From Sphingomonas sp. (lineage in GTDB: Bacteria > Pseudomonadota > Alphaproteobacteria > Sphingomonadales > Sphingomonadaceae): a stretch of DNA of 64,000 bases. The stretch spans positions 1-64,000 of the forward strand of contig NZ_JAFKMA010000002.1 in assembly GCF_017304635.1 (NCBI RefSeq), written 5' to 3'. Made by a program: the position numbers and the translations under genes. Positions within the stretch are counted from its first letter, which is position 1. Every line of letters begins with the position of its first letter. Below the pieces are notes generated by a model, which ran no database searches, was not told where the DNA came from, and worked only from the letters and a program-made list of their open reading frames with translations. Positions 52,944 to 60,960 of the stretch are shown in pieces.

Positions 52944-53863
52944 TCCACGTCCGTCGTCTGGATACGGCCGGCCCGTCGCTGTTCCGCGCGCCGACAAAGG
53001 CCGCGAAGGTGTCGCGGTTCGCCAAACTTATCCTGGCAGTGCTGGCGATTGTCGCGTTGTTTGCGGTCGCCGCGCCGGCCTTCGCGCAGGCCGCACCGGC
53101 CGCGCCGGCGAAGCCCGCCGTCCAGGCGCCAGCCGTGCCGTCGGGGCCCGGCGTCGGCGATGCGGTCGATCGCGCGCTGGGGCAACTCGGCGGGCCGGGC
53201 GCTGCCGCCGCCACCAACGGGGCCGCGAAGGCGCCGCTGTCGCTAAGCCTGCAAGTGCTCATCATCATGGGCCTGCTGACGATCCTGCCGGGTCTGCTGC
53301 TCATGATGACCAGCTTCACGCGGATCATTATCGTGCTGTCGCTGCTGCGCCAGGCGCTGGGCCTGCAACAGACGCCGCCGAACCAGGTGCTGATCGGGCT
53401 GTCGCTGTTCCTGTCGCTGTTCGTGATGGCGCCGACGATCAACCAGATCAATACGCAGGCGATCCAGCCCTACGCCGCGGGCCAGATCCAGGGCACCGAG
53501 CTCATCAGCCGCGCGGGCGCGCCGCTCCACGACTTCATGACCAAGCAGACGCGGGTGAAGGACCTGACGATGTTCGCGCAGATGGCGAAGTCGGGCCCGT
53601 ATGCGAAGCCGGCCGACGTCCCCTATTCGGTGCTGTTGCCAGCGTTCATCACCAGCGAGCTGAAGACCGCGTTCCAGATCGGCTTCCTGATCTTCCTGCC
53701 GTTCATCGTCATCGACCTGGTGGTCGCGACCGTGCTGATGAGTCTGGGCATGATGATGATGTCGCCGACGATCATCTCGATGCCGTTCAAGCTGCTGCTG
53801 TTCGTGCTGGTCGACGGCTGGGCGATGATGATGGGCAGCCTGGCGGGGAGTTTCGCGACATGA
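52940..53863 (+). CDS. fliP: Flagellar export gate protein FliP
   Basis: 307 residues. GTG start coupled to fliO. After ~30 residues comes a signal-like helix (LILAVLAIVALFAVAAPAFA, ~31-50), an Ala/Pro linker (~51-95), and the FliP core: LQVLIIMGLLTILPGLLLMMTSFTRIIIVLSLLRQALGLQQTPPNQVLIGLSLFLSLFVMAP and DLVVATVLMSLGMMMMSPTIISMPFKLLLFVLVDGW. Length is above the usual ~245 because of the N-terminal extension. Confidence 0.96.
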   Translation: MIHVRRLDTAGPSLFRAPTKAAKVSRFAKLILAVLAIVALFAVAAPAFAQAAPAAPAKPAVQAPAVPSGPGVGDAVDRALGQLGGPGAAAATNGAAKAPLSLSLQVLIIMGLLTILPGLLLMMTSFTRIIIVLSLLRQALGLQQTPPNQVLIGLSLFLSLFVMAPTINQINTQAIQPYAAGQIQGTELISRAGAPLHDFMTKQTRVKDLTMFAQMAKSGPYAKPADVPYSVLLPAFITSELKTAFQIGFLIFLPFIVIDLVVATVLMSLGMMMMSPTIISMPFKLLLFVLVDGWAMMMGSLAGSFAT

Positions 53864-53988
53864 CGCCCGCCGCGCCGCCGCTCGCGCCGAACCCGTTTCG
53901 CGCGCCCGTCCGCCCGTTGCGGCCGACGCTTCCGACCTGGTGGCTGACCGCGCCGCCGTCTCCCCGTCCCGACTATCGGATCAACTGA
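53860..53988 (+). CDS. Small proline-rich ORF between fliP and fliQ (42 aa)
   Basis: ATG overlaps the fliP stop (ATGA) and the stop lies 3 nt before fliQ, so it fits the coupled operon exactly. 13 of 42 residues are Pro, with Arg and a central TWWLT; no membrane helix. Too short to classify. It may be a genuine small protein or a coupling leader for fliQ. No family recognised. Confidence 0.5.
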   Translation: MTPAAPPLAPNPFRAPVRPLRPTLPTWWLTAPPSPRPDYRIN

Positions 53989-53991
53989 GCG

Positions 53992-54261
53992 ATGGATGCC
54001 GATTATTTCCTCGGGATCGCCGACCAGACATTGTGGGTGCTGGCGCTCGCCGCCGCGCCGGTGCTGATCCCCGCGCTGCTCGCCGGGCTGATCCTCGGCA
54101 TGATCCAGGCGGCGACGTCGATCAACGAGCAGACGCTGACCTTCGTCCCCAAGCTGGTGGTCGTCGGCATCGCGCTGGTGATCTTCGGCGGGATGATGAT
54201 GGGCCTGCTGAGCGATTTCATGATCGACATCTTCGGCCGCATTCCGGATCTGGTGAAGTGA
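53992..54261 (+). CDS. fliQ: Flagellar export gate protein FliQ
   Basis: 89 residues with two helices: TLWVLALAAAPVLIPALLAGLILGMIQAATSINEQTLTFVPKLVVVGIALVIFGGMMMGLLSDFM. This covers the FliQ signature (GLxxxxxQAxTxINEQTLxFxPK). Forms the export pore with FliP and FliR. Confidence 0.97.
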   Translation: MDADYFLGIADQTLWVLALAAAPVLIPALLAGLILGMIQAATSINEQTLTFVPKLVVVGIALVIFGGMMMGLLSDFMIDIFGRIPDLVK

Positions 54262-54266
54262 CCAGT

Positions 54267-54395
54267 TTCCCTCTCCCGACGGGAGAGGGAAGGGGCCCGC
54301 GCGCGTCAGCGCGTGGGAAGGGTGAGGGTGACCATCACCCGATCACCCTCACTCTCCCGCGCCTTTGGCGCTCCTTCTCTCTCCCGATGGGAGAG
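54267..54395. repeat. Composite hairpin repeat between fliQ and fliR
   Basis: Three stems: TTCCCTCTCCC-GAC-GGGAGAGGGAA (54267-54291), GTGAGGGTGA/TCACCCTCAC with an 11-nt loop (54322-54352), and CTCTCCC-GAT-GGGAGAG (54379-54395). The right arm of the last stem supplies the fliR SD (GGGAG). A known type of intergenic repeat; here it separates two operon genes by 139 nt. Confidence 0.85.
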
Positions 54396-54400
54396 GGACA

Positions 54401-55174
54401 GTGTTAGGCTTCGGCCTCGCCGTCGAGCCGCAGCTCTGGGCGCTCCTGTTCGTGATGGTGCGGATCGGGGCGGCGTTTGTCGCGGCGCCGGTGTTCGGCG
54501 CGGTGTCGGTGCCGCTGCCGGTGCGGATCGCGCTGTCGGGGGGGATCGGCGTGCTGGTGCTCGCGGTCCACCCGGTGACGCCGCCGAGCGCGGTGTTCGG
54601 GCTCACGACGATCCTGAGCGTCGCCGCCGAAGCGCTGATCGGCCTCGCGATCGGTTTCATCCTCCAGATCGCGTTCGCCGCCCCCGCGGTCGCCAGCGAA
54701 GTGATCGGCACGTCGATGGGGATCGGCTTCGCGTCGGCGATCGACCCGCTCAACGGCCGCTCCAGCCCGGCGCTCGGCCAGTTCCTGTCGGTGCTGATGA
54801 CGTTGCTGTTCCTGTCGGTGAACGGACACCTGGTGCTCGTCGAGATGCTGGTGCGCAGCTACACCGTGCTGCCGCCCGCCGGGACGTGGCTCGCGGCGGA
54901 TCGGCTCAAGGACATCGCGTTCTTCGGCGGCTACACCTTCGCCGCCGGACTGCTGCTCGCGCTGCCGGTCGGGTTCCTGCTGCTGTGCCTCAACCTGATC
55001 GTCGGCATGATCTCGCGCGCCGCGCCCAGCCTGAACTTGTTCGCGATCGGCCTGCCCGCCAGCCTGGCGGTCGGCACCGTCGCGCTCGCGCTCGCGATGC
55101 CGGCGATGGGCGACTATATGCTCGTCATCGTCCAGCAGGGTCTCGACGCCGCGCAACGCCTGGTCTTCGGATAG
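54401..55174 (+). CDS. fliR: Flagellar export gate protein FliR
   Basis: 257 residues, six or so helices: LWALLFVMVRIGAAFVAAPVFGAVSVPLPVRIALSGGIGVLV, LIGLAIGFILQIAFAAPAVASEVIGTSMGIGFASAIDPLNG and the terminal LFAIGLPASLAVGTVALALAMP. GTG start at 54401, with GGGAG 7 nt upstream lying inside the repeat stem; an in-frame TTG at 54365 is unlikely. Confidence 0.95.
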   Translation: MLGFGLAVEPQLWALLFVMVRIGAAFVAAPVFGAVSVPLPVRIALSGGIGVLVLAVHPVTPPSAVFGLTTILSVAAEALIGLAIGFILQIAFAAPAVASEVIGTSMGIGFASAIDPLNGRSSPALGQFLSVLMTLLFLSVNGHLVLVEMLVRSYTVLPPAGTWLAADRLKDIAFFGGYTFAAGLLLALPVGFLLLCLNLIVGMISRAAPSLNLFAIGLPASLAVGTVALALAMPAMGDYMLVIVQQGLDAAQRLVFG

Positions 55175-55180
55175 ACGCCG

Positions 55181-56308
55181 ATGGCCGAGTATGAGGGCGA
55201 CAAGACAGAACTCCCGACAGCCAAGCGTCGGAAGGACGCGATCGAGCAGGGCGACATCCTCAAGTCGCGCGATTTCGCGACGGCGCTGATGGTGCTGGCC
55301 GGGTGCGGCTGGCTCGCGCTGTTCGGACAATCGGTCGTGCGCGGGTGCGGGGCGATCATGACCGCGAGCCTGCGCTTCGGGCGCGGCGATATCGAGGATT
55401 GGGCGCCGCTGAAGCCGCTCGCGCAGGCGGGGCTGACGCTGGCGCCGGCGATGGGCACGCTGCTGGCGATGGCGGTGGTGGTCGCGATCTTCAGCCAGGC
55501 CGGGCTCGGCGCGGTGCATTTCAACGGCAAGCTGCTCCAGCCCAAATTCTCGCGGATCAACCCGGCGAGCGGGATCAAGCGCATCTTCGGCCCCAGTGGC
55601 TGGATCGAGCTCGGCAAGTCGCTGCTCAAGGTGATCCTGCTTGGCGGGATCGGCGTATGGCTGCTGTGGCGGACGGCGCGGCCGACGATCGCGCTGGCGT
55701 CCGCCGCCGACGTGTCGGGCGCGGTCGGCGAAGTATCGGGGACATTCATCGCGATCCTGTTCACGATGGCCGGCGGCCTCGTCGTCATCGCCGGCATCGA
55801 CCTGCCGATCCAGATCGTCCGCCTGCTGTCGAAGCTGCGCATGACCAAGCAGGAAGTGAAGGACGAGCACAAGGAAAGCGAAGGCTCGCCCGAGGCCAAG
55901 CAGCACGTCCGCCAGCGCCAGCGCGAGATGAGCCGCAAGAGCGTGCGCAAGGCGGTGGCGTCGGCGCACGTCGTGCTGACCAACCCGACGCACTTCTCGG
56001 TCGCGTTGCGCTACGACAGCGGCACCGACGCCGCGCCGGTGGTGGTGGCGAAGGGGCGCGGCGTCACCGCGCTCGCGATCCGCGACGTGGCGGGCGAGGC
56101 CGACGTGCCGATCCTCGAATATCCGGCGCTGGCCCGCGCGGTCTATTACACCAGCCGCGAGGGGCAGGAGGTGCGCGACGACCTCTACGCCGCGATCGCG
56201 ACCGTGCTGGCGTTCGTCTTCGGCCTCAACCGCCGCGCCGGCGCGATGCAGCCGGCGGTCGAGGTCCCGACCACCGCGCGCTTCGACGAAAACGGCGTGA
56301 AGCAGTAG
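55181..56308 (+). CDS. flhB: Flagellar export switch protein FlhB
   Basis: 375 residues. Four helices, then a cytoplasmic domain with the autocleavage motif NPTH (VVLTNPTHFSVALRYDSG, ~267-284). N-terminal DKTELPTAKRRKDAIEQGDILKSRDF is typical. Works with FliK to switch from hook to filament export. Starts 6 nt after fliR. Confidence 0.97.
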   Translation: MAEYEGDKTELPTAKRRKDAIEQGDILKSRDFATALMVLAGCGWLALFGQSVVRGCGAIMTASLRFGRGDIEDWAPLKPLAQAGLTLAPAMGTLLAMAVVVAIFSQAGLGAVHFNGKLLQPKFSRINPASGIKRIFGPSGWIELGKSLLKVILLGGIGVWLLWRTARPTIALASAADVSGAVGEVSGTFIAILFTMAGGLVVIAGIDLPIQIVRLLSKLRMTKQEVKDEHKESEGSPEAKQHVRQRQREMSRKSVRKAVASAHVVLTNPTHFSVALRYDSGTDAAPVVVAKGRGVTALAIRDVAGEADVPILEYPALARAVYYTSREGQEVRDDLYAAIATVLAFVFGLNRRAGAMQPAVEVPTTARFDENGVKQ

Positions 56309-56339
56309 TTTTTTGGCGTTTCAGCGCGGCTCAAACGTG

Positions 56340-56422
56340 GCGGTGCCGGCCCGCTCCCCCACCCGACCGTCCACTAGGATAAACTGATTGGGTGGTCGGG
56401 TGGGGGAGCGGGCCGGCACCGC
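56340..56422. repeat. Long inverted repeat, family R1 copy E (flhB-fliD gap)
   Basis: 83-bp element, arms GCGGTGCCGGCCCGCTCCCCC and complement; two adjacent G-T/T-G wobbles in the arm near the loop (GACCGTCC against GGGTGGTC), loop CTAGGATAAACTGAT. It separates the export operon from fliD-fliS. Confidence 0.93.
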
Positions 56423-56444
56423 GACAAAAACAGCTCAAAAGTCC

Positions 56445-56471
56445 TAAATTCTTGAGCGTTTCGGCCGTTCT
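56445..56471 (+). promoter_or_regulatory. Candidate sigma-28 promoter of fliD
   Basis: TAAA at 56445, exact 15-nt spacer, GCCG at 56464 (GCCGTTCT against GCCGATAA). Predicted start ~56478, 22 nt before the fliD GTG. Best sigma-28 match in the window and consistent with late expression of the filament cap. Confidence 0.5.
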
Positions 56472-56499
56472 GTGAGGCGACGCGCGCGGAGACATTGAC

Positions 56500-57972
56500 G
56501 TGACCACGACCACCAGCACGAGCAACACGACGGCATCGGCGGCCCAGGCGCTGTTCACCTCGCTGTCGAGCGGATCGGGGGTCGATACCGGATCGCTGGT
56601 GACGGCGCTGGTCAACGCGCAGTTCGCGACCAAGACCGATACGCTCAAGACGCAGTCCGACGCGATCACCGCGCAGATTTCCGGCGCTTCCACGCTGATG
56701 AGCACCGTCAGCCAGTTCGCCAGCGCGCTCAAGACGCTGACCACGGGCGGTACGTTGCAGAGCCAGCCGGTATCGTCGAACACCTCGACGCTGACCGCGA
56801 CCGCGCTGTCGGGGGCGAAGCTCTACGGTCTGTCGTCGTCGGTGACGGTCAGCCAGCTCGCGTCGGGCCAGGCCGCGCGCACGACGGCGCCGATCGCAAG
56901 CCGCAGCACGGTGCTGGGCAGCGGGACGCTGACGCTGACGCTGGGCACCGCGACCTACAGTTCGGACAAGACGACGATGACCGGGTTCACGCCCGGCAGC
57001 GCGACGCCGGTCGCGATCACGATCCCGTCGGGTTCGGGCAGCCTCGACGACATCGCGACGGCGATCAACGGCGCCAATGCCGGCGTCACCGCGTCGGTGG
57101 TGACCGATTCCGACGGCACCGCCTATCTGTCGATGAAGGGTGCGAGCGGGACCAGCCAGGCTTTCACGCTGCAAGCGACCGACGATCCCTCCGGCAACCT
57201 CGCGCAATTGAACGTGGGGGTCGGCGCGACCGGCACCAGCCTGACCTCGGGCGCGCAGAATGCCCGGCTGACGGTCGACGGCGTCACGGTCGAACGCGCG
57301 TCGAACAGCATCAGCGACCTCATCAACGGCGTGAAGCTGCAACTGAACGCGGTCAGCACGACCCCGGTGTCGCTGACTAGCACGACCCAGACCGACGCGT
57401 TGAAGGGCGCGGTGTCGGACTTCGTCGACACCTACAACCAGGTGCTGAAGACGCTGAACGATCAGCTCGATCCCAAGACCGGGCCGCTGAAGAACGACGC
57501 GGCGGCGCAGTCGCTGGCGCGATCGTTGCGCGGGCTGACGACCACGACGCTGCTCGGCAGCGTCGCCGCCGGCACGCCGACCACGCTCGGCGAGATCGGC
57601 GTGACGACCAATCGCGACGGTACGCTGTCGGTCGACGACACGGCGCTCGCCCGCGCGATGGCCAACAATCCGGACGCGGTCGAGGCGATGTTCTCGTATT
57701 CGACCGCGAGCACCGACGGCTTGACCGCGGCGCTCAATTCGCTGTCGCTCAACACGTCGAGCACCTTGTTCGGGCTGGGCGCCTCGACGACGCGCTACAA
57801 CGCACTCGCCGCGACGGTCAGCCAGGAGCAGGACGACCTGACGACGCAGTCGAGCGCGATGACCGACCGGCTGACGCAGCAATTCGCCAGCATGAACGCG
57901 AAGGTCGCCGCCTACAAGTCGACCCAGTCGTTCCTGACCAACCAGATCGCCGCCTGGAACAAGAGCGGCTGA
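56500..57972 (+). CDS. fliD: Flagellar filament cap protein FliD (HAP2)
   Basis: 490 residues. N-terminal D0: SLSSGSGVDTGSLVTALVNAQFATKTDTLKTQSDAITAQISGASTLMSTVSQFASALKTL; C-terminal RLTQQFASMNAKVAAYKSTQSFLTNQIAAWNKS. Ser/Thr-rich middle. GTG start at 56500, GGAG 8 nt upstream. Followed by fliS after 1 nt. Confidence 0.95.
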   Translation: MTTTTSTSNTTASAAQALFTSLSSGSGVDTGSLVTALVNAQFATKTDTLKTQSDAITAQISGASTLMSTVSQFASALKTLTTGGTLQSQPVSSNTSTLTATALSGAKLYGLSSSVTVSQLASGQAARTTAPIASRSTVLGSGTLTLTLGTATYSSDKTTMTGFTPGSATPVAITIPSGSGSLDDIATAINGANAGVTASVVTDSDGTAYLSMKGASGTSQAFTLQATDDPSGNLAQLNVGVGATGTSLTSGAQNARLTVDGVTVERASNSISDLINGVKLQLNAVSTTPVSLTSTTQTDALKGAVSDFVDTYNQVLKTLNDQLDPKTGPLKNDAAAQSLARSLRGLTTTTLLGSVAAGTPTTLGEIGVTTNRDGTLSVDDTALARAMANNPDAVEAMFSYSTASTDGLTAALNSLSLNTSSTLFGLGASTTRYNALAATVSQEQDDLTTQSSAMTDRLTQQFASMNAKVAAYKSTQSFLTNQIAAWNKSG

Positions 57973-57973
57973 C

Positions 57974-58378
57974 ATGCCTGCCTACGCGACCGCGCTGAGT
58001 GCGGACCCCTATGCGACCTATCGCCAGATCGACCTGGTCGGCCGCACCGCGGAGGCCGACGGCGCCGCTTTGGTGCAGTTGCTCTACGAGGAGCTCGTCC
58101 GCGCGCTCAACGTCGCCGCGCTGGCGACCGAGCGGCGCGACTTCGCGCTGAAGAGCGAGAAGGTGACGCGCGCGACCGCGATCCTGTTCGCGCTCGAATC
58201 GGGGCTCGACTTCGACAGCGGCGGCGACGTGTCGCAGACGCTGGCGCGGCTCTACAGCGGTGCGCGCAAGACGATCATCGACGCCAGTATCGGCCAGGAC
58301 GCGCGCCCGTTCCGCGAGGTTGCCGGCAATGTCGGCGAGATCGCCGCCGCCTGGGCGCAGGCGCGCGGGCGGGCCTAA
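57974..58378 (+). CDS. fliS: Flagellin chaperone FliS
   Basis: 134 residues, four-helix bundle: TYRQIDLVGRTAEADGAALVQLLYEELVRALNVAALATERRDFALKSEKVTRATAILFALESGLDFDSGG. It binds the flagellin C-terminus before export. Position after fliD is diagnostic. FliS replaces the FlaF/FlbT pair typical of other alphaproteobacteria, which is not seen here. Its last 4 nt overlap the convergent CorA gene. Confidence 0.93.
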   Translation: MPAYATALSADPYATYRQIDLVGRTAEADGAALVQLLYEELVRALNVAALATERRDFALKSEKVTRATAILFALESGLDFDSGGDVSQTLARLYSGARKTIIDASIGQDARPFREVAGNVGEIAAAWAQARGRA

Positions 58379-59331
58379 CTCCGCAACCAGTGCCGGCGGA
58401 CGAAATAGGTCGTCACGCCGACCGCGGTCAGCACGCAGATCCCGACGATCGCATCGAACGCCCACGGCTGGTCGGCGAGCCACAGCCCCTTGACGTTCAT
58501 GCCGTACAGTCCGGTCAGGAAGGTCAGCGGCAGGAAGATCATCGCGACGATCGAGATGATGAGCCCCCGCTGGTCGATCTGTTCGGCGCGCAGGTCGGTC
58601 AGCGCTTCGTGCATCAGCGCCGACCGCTCGCGGATGCTTTCCAGTTCTTCGGCCATCCGCGCGGCGCGGTCGGCGGCGGCGGACAGGTGCAGGCGGTCGT
58701 CGTCACCCAGCCAGTCGACCGGCAGCGTCGCCAGCTTCTCCAGCGCGGTGCGCTGCGGGCTGAGGAACCGGCGATAGCCGATCGACTGCGCACGCACCCG
58801 CGTGACGGTGCGGCGCAGTTCGAACACGCGGTCGGCGTCGAGCTTGGTCTCGCATTCGTCGAGGTCGTCGCCCAGGTCGGCGACATCCGGGTCGAGATCG
58901 GCGGTGATCGCCGTCGCGAATTCGGTGATGAGGTCGCCGGGGTCGCGCACCTTGCCGTCCGCCACGCTCCGTTCGACCGTGTCGATCGCGACCAGTTTCT
59001 TGCGCGTGACCGAAATGACGCGGCCGTCGAACGCCCAGATGCGGACCGAGGCGAGGGGGTCGGACGAGGTCAGCACGTCCTCCGACCGCCCGCGCAGGTT
59101 GAGCAGGGCGCCGTCGCCGAACTGTTCGCAGCGCGGCCGCGTCTCGTTCGCGGTCAGCGCGTCGACCAGATACTGGTCGAGCTTCGCGCGTTCGGTCAGC
59201 CACGCCTGCGCGCGCTCGTTGTTGGTCGACAGATGGACCCAGACGAATCCGGCATCGACCTCCAGCGCGTCCTTGATGTCGCGCTTGGTCGCCTTGCCTG
59301 ACCCGCTGACGTGATAAGCGAAGCCGCTCAT
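58375..59331 (-). CDS. CorA/ZntB-family divalent cation transporter
   Basis: 318 residues. A soluble funnel (1-255) and two terminal helices with the GMN signature (FLTGLYGMNVKGL, ~277-289) and a short C-terminus (VRRHWLRS). The N-terminal WVHLSTNNERAQAWL and the AFDGRVISVTRKKL segments are ZntB-like; ion specificity (Zn or Mg) cannot be told. Ends overlap fliS; no SD is obvious before the ATG. Confidence 0.88.
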   Translation of the reverse strand: MSGFAYHVSGSGKATKRDIKDALEVDAGFVWVHLSTNNERAQAWLTERAKLDQYLVDALTANETRPRCEQFGDGALLNLRGRSEDVLTSSDPLASVRIWAFDGRVISVTRKKLVAIDTVERSVADGKVRDPGDLITEFATAITADLDPDVADLGDDLDECETKLDADRVFELRRTVTRVRAQSIGYRRFLSPQRTALEKLATLPVDWLGDDDRLHLSAAADRAARMAEELESIRERSALMHEALTDLRAEQIDQRGLIISIVAMIFLPLTFLTGLYGMNVKGLWLADQPWAFDAIVGICVLTAVGVTTYFVRRHWLRS

Positions 59332-59367
59332 GCCCGCATCAACCGGCGCGCGCCGCGATTCGATCCG

Positions 59368-60633
59368 TCACGCCTGCAGCCATTCGGGCACTCGCTCCTC
59401 GGCCATGATCTGGGCGGCGGGGATGCGGTCGGCGACGATCGCGTAGCGGTCGCCGTCGACCATGACTTCGGGGACCAGCGCGCGGCTGTTGTAGGTCGAT
59501 GCCATCGTCGCGCCGTACGCGCCGGCGGTGCGGAAGATCGCCAGGTCGCCCTCGCCGACGCGATCGATCTCGCGCGCCTTGGCGAAGGTGTCGCCGCTTT
59601 CGCACACCGGACCGGCGATGTTGGCGACGAACCGCTCACCGGTCGGGCGAACCGCCGCGAAATCGTGCCATGCGTCGTAGAGCGCGGGGCGGGCGAGGTC
59701 GTTCATCGCCGCATCGACGATCACCCATGGATTGGCCGGCGACGGCTTCACCCAGATCACTCGCGTCAGCAGCACGCCGGCATTGCCCGCGATCAGCCGC
59801 CCGGGCTCGAACATCAGCGTGACGTCCCAGTCGCGCGTGACGCGTGCGACCATCGCGCCGTAATCGGCCGGGGTCGGCGGCACGTCGCCGGCCTTGTACG
59901 CGATGCCGAGCCCGCCGCCGAGATCGACATGGCTGACCGTATGTCCCGCCCCGCGCAGTTCGGCGACCAAGGCTCCCAGCCGCTGGTAGGCAGCTTCGAG
60001 CGGCGCCAGGCTCAGCAGTTGGCTGCCGATATGCGCGGCGATCCCGCGCAGGTTCAGGCCCGGCAATTGCGCCAGCCGCGCATAGATCGCCGGCGCATCG
60101 CCGATCGCGACGCCGAACTTGTTCTCCGCCTTGCCGGTCGAGATCTTGGCGTGGGTGCCGGCATCGACGTCGGGATTGACGCGCAACACGCATGGCGCGC
60201 GCTGGCCGCGCGCCGCGGCGATCTCCGACAGCGCGACGCCTTCGGCTTCCAGCTCCAGGTTGAACTGGCCGATCCCGCGGTCGAGGCCCTGGGTCAGTTC
60301 CACGCGGGTCTTGCCGACGCCCGAAAACACCACGTCCTTCGCCGCCATCCCCGCCGCCAGCGCGCGCTCCAGCTCGCCGCCCGACACGACGTCGGCGCCA
60401 TAGCCGGCATTGGCCATCACGCGCAGCACCGCGAGGTTGGGGTTGGCCTTGATCGCATAGGCAAGGTGGATCGGCCCGCAATCCTTCAGGCCGTCGCGGA
60501 ACGCCGCCGCCTGCCGCTCGAACCCGGCGCGCGAATAGACGTAGACCGGCGTGCCGACCTCGGCCGCGATCCGCGACAGCGGGACGTGCTCGGCGTGCAA
60601 CTCGCCGTCGATCAGGCGGAAATCTTCGAACAT
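59368..60633 (-). CDS. lysA: Diaminopimelate decarboxylase
   Basis: PLP enzyme making L-lysine from meso-diaminopimelate, 421 residues. Family segments: TPVYVYSRAGFERQ, HLAYAIKANPNLAVL (Lys ~60 binds PLP), FNLELEAEG, HIGSQL, HVDLGGGLGIAY, FEPGRLIAGNAG and GPVCESGDTFAK with the catalytic Cys. The ATG at 60633 was chosen over TTG 60645. Confidence 0.97.
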   Translation of the reverse strand: MFEDFRLIDGELHAEHVPLSRIAAEVGTPVYVYSRAGFERQAAAFRDGLKDCGPIHLAYAIKANPNLAVLRVMANAGYGADVVSGGELERALAAGMAAKDVVFSGVGKTRVELTQGLDRGIGQFNLELEAEGVALSEIAAARGQRAPCVLRVNPDVDAGTHAKISTGKAENKFGVAIGDAPAIYARLAQLPGLNLRGIAAHIGSQLLSLAPLEAAYQRLGALVAELRGAGHTVSHVDLGGGLGIAYKAGDVPPTPADYGAMVARVTRDWDVTLMFEPGRLIAGNAGVLLTRVIWVKPSPANPWVIVDAAMNDLARPALYDAWHDFAAVRPTGERFVANIAGPVCESGDTFAKAREIDRVGEGDLAIFRTAGAYGATMASTYNSRALVPEVMVDGDRYAIVADRIPAAQIMAEERVPEWLQA

Positions 60634-60652
60634 GGTCAAACTCAAATTTTAT

Positions 60653-60690
60653 CCGTCATTGCGAGCGCAGCGAAGCAATCCAGGGGCCGC
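60653..60690. repeat. Dispersed CGTCATTGCGAGCG repeat
   Basis: CCGTCATTGCGAGCGCAGCG followed by AAGCAATCCAGGGG: a stem ATTGC/GCAAT around a GC-rich loop. A widespread bacterial repeat (from memory), related to the hairpin at 17230. Lies between the small lipoprotein and lysA. Confidence 0.7.
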
Positions 60691-60720
60691 GTGTGACGGG
60701 GTCAGGTGGACAGGTGACCT

Positions 60721-60960
60721 TCAGCGCGAGGGCGGCAGGTCGAATTCGTTGCCCTGCCGTACTTCGGAACTGGTCAAGACGTCGTCGCTGCGCTGCGGCC
60801 GCGCCTGGCTGGAGGCGGTGAGCAACTGGGTCGGCGTCGGCGTCGCGGTCGCACCGTACGGAGCGGGAGGCAGCGCCCGTCCGGCGACCGGCTGCAAATC
60901 GCGCGCGGCACCGCAGCCCGACAAAGCGGCGAGGGCGAGGACAAGGACGATCCGTTTCAC
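60721..60960 (-). CDS. Small lipoprotein between argH and lysA
   Basis: 79 residues with a lipoprotein signal ([12 protein letters not shown], acylated Cys ~16) and a short Pro/Thr/Ser-rich mature part ending FDLPPSR. Position between argH and lysA matches the small YifL/LptM-like lipoproteins of proteobacteria, but the conserved GLKGPLYFP-like segment is not seen, so the assignment is by synteny. GTG start overlapping the argH stop (GTGA). Confidence 0.8.
   Translation of the reverse strand: MKRIVLVLALAALSGCGAARDLQPVAGRALPPAPYGATATPTPTQLLTASSQARPQRSDDVLTSSEVRQGNEFDLPPSR

Noticed and set aside
12955-56422. Recurring repeats read as a CRISPR or transposon end.
   Set aside because: Copies are far apart, lack spacers and cas genes, and no transposase or target duplication is seen.
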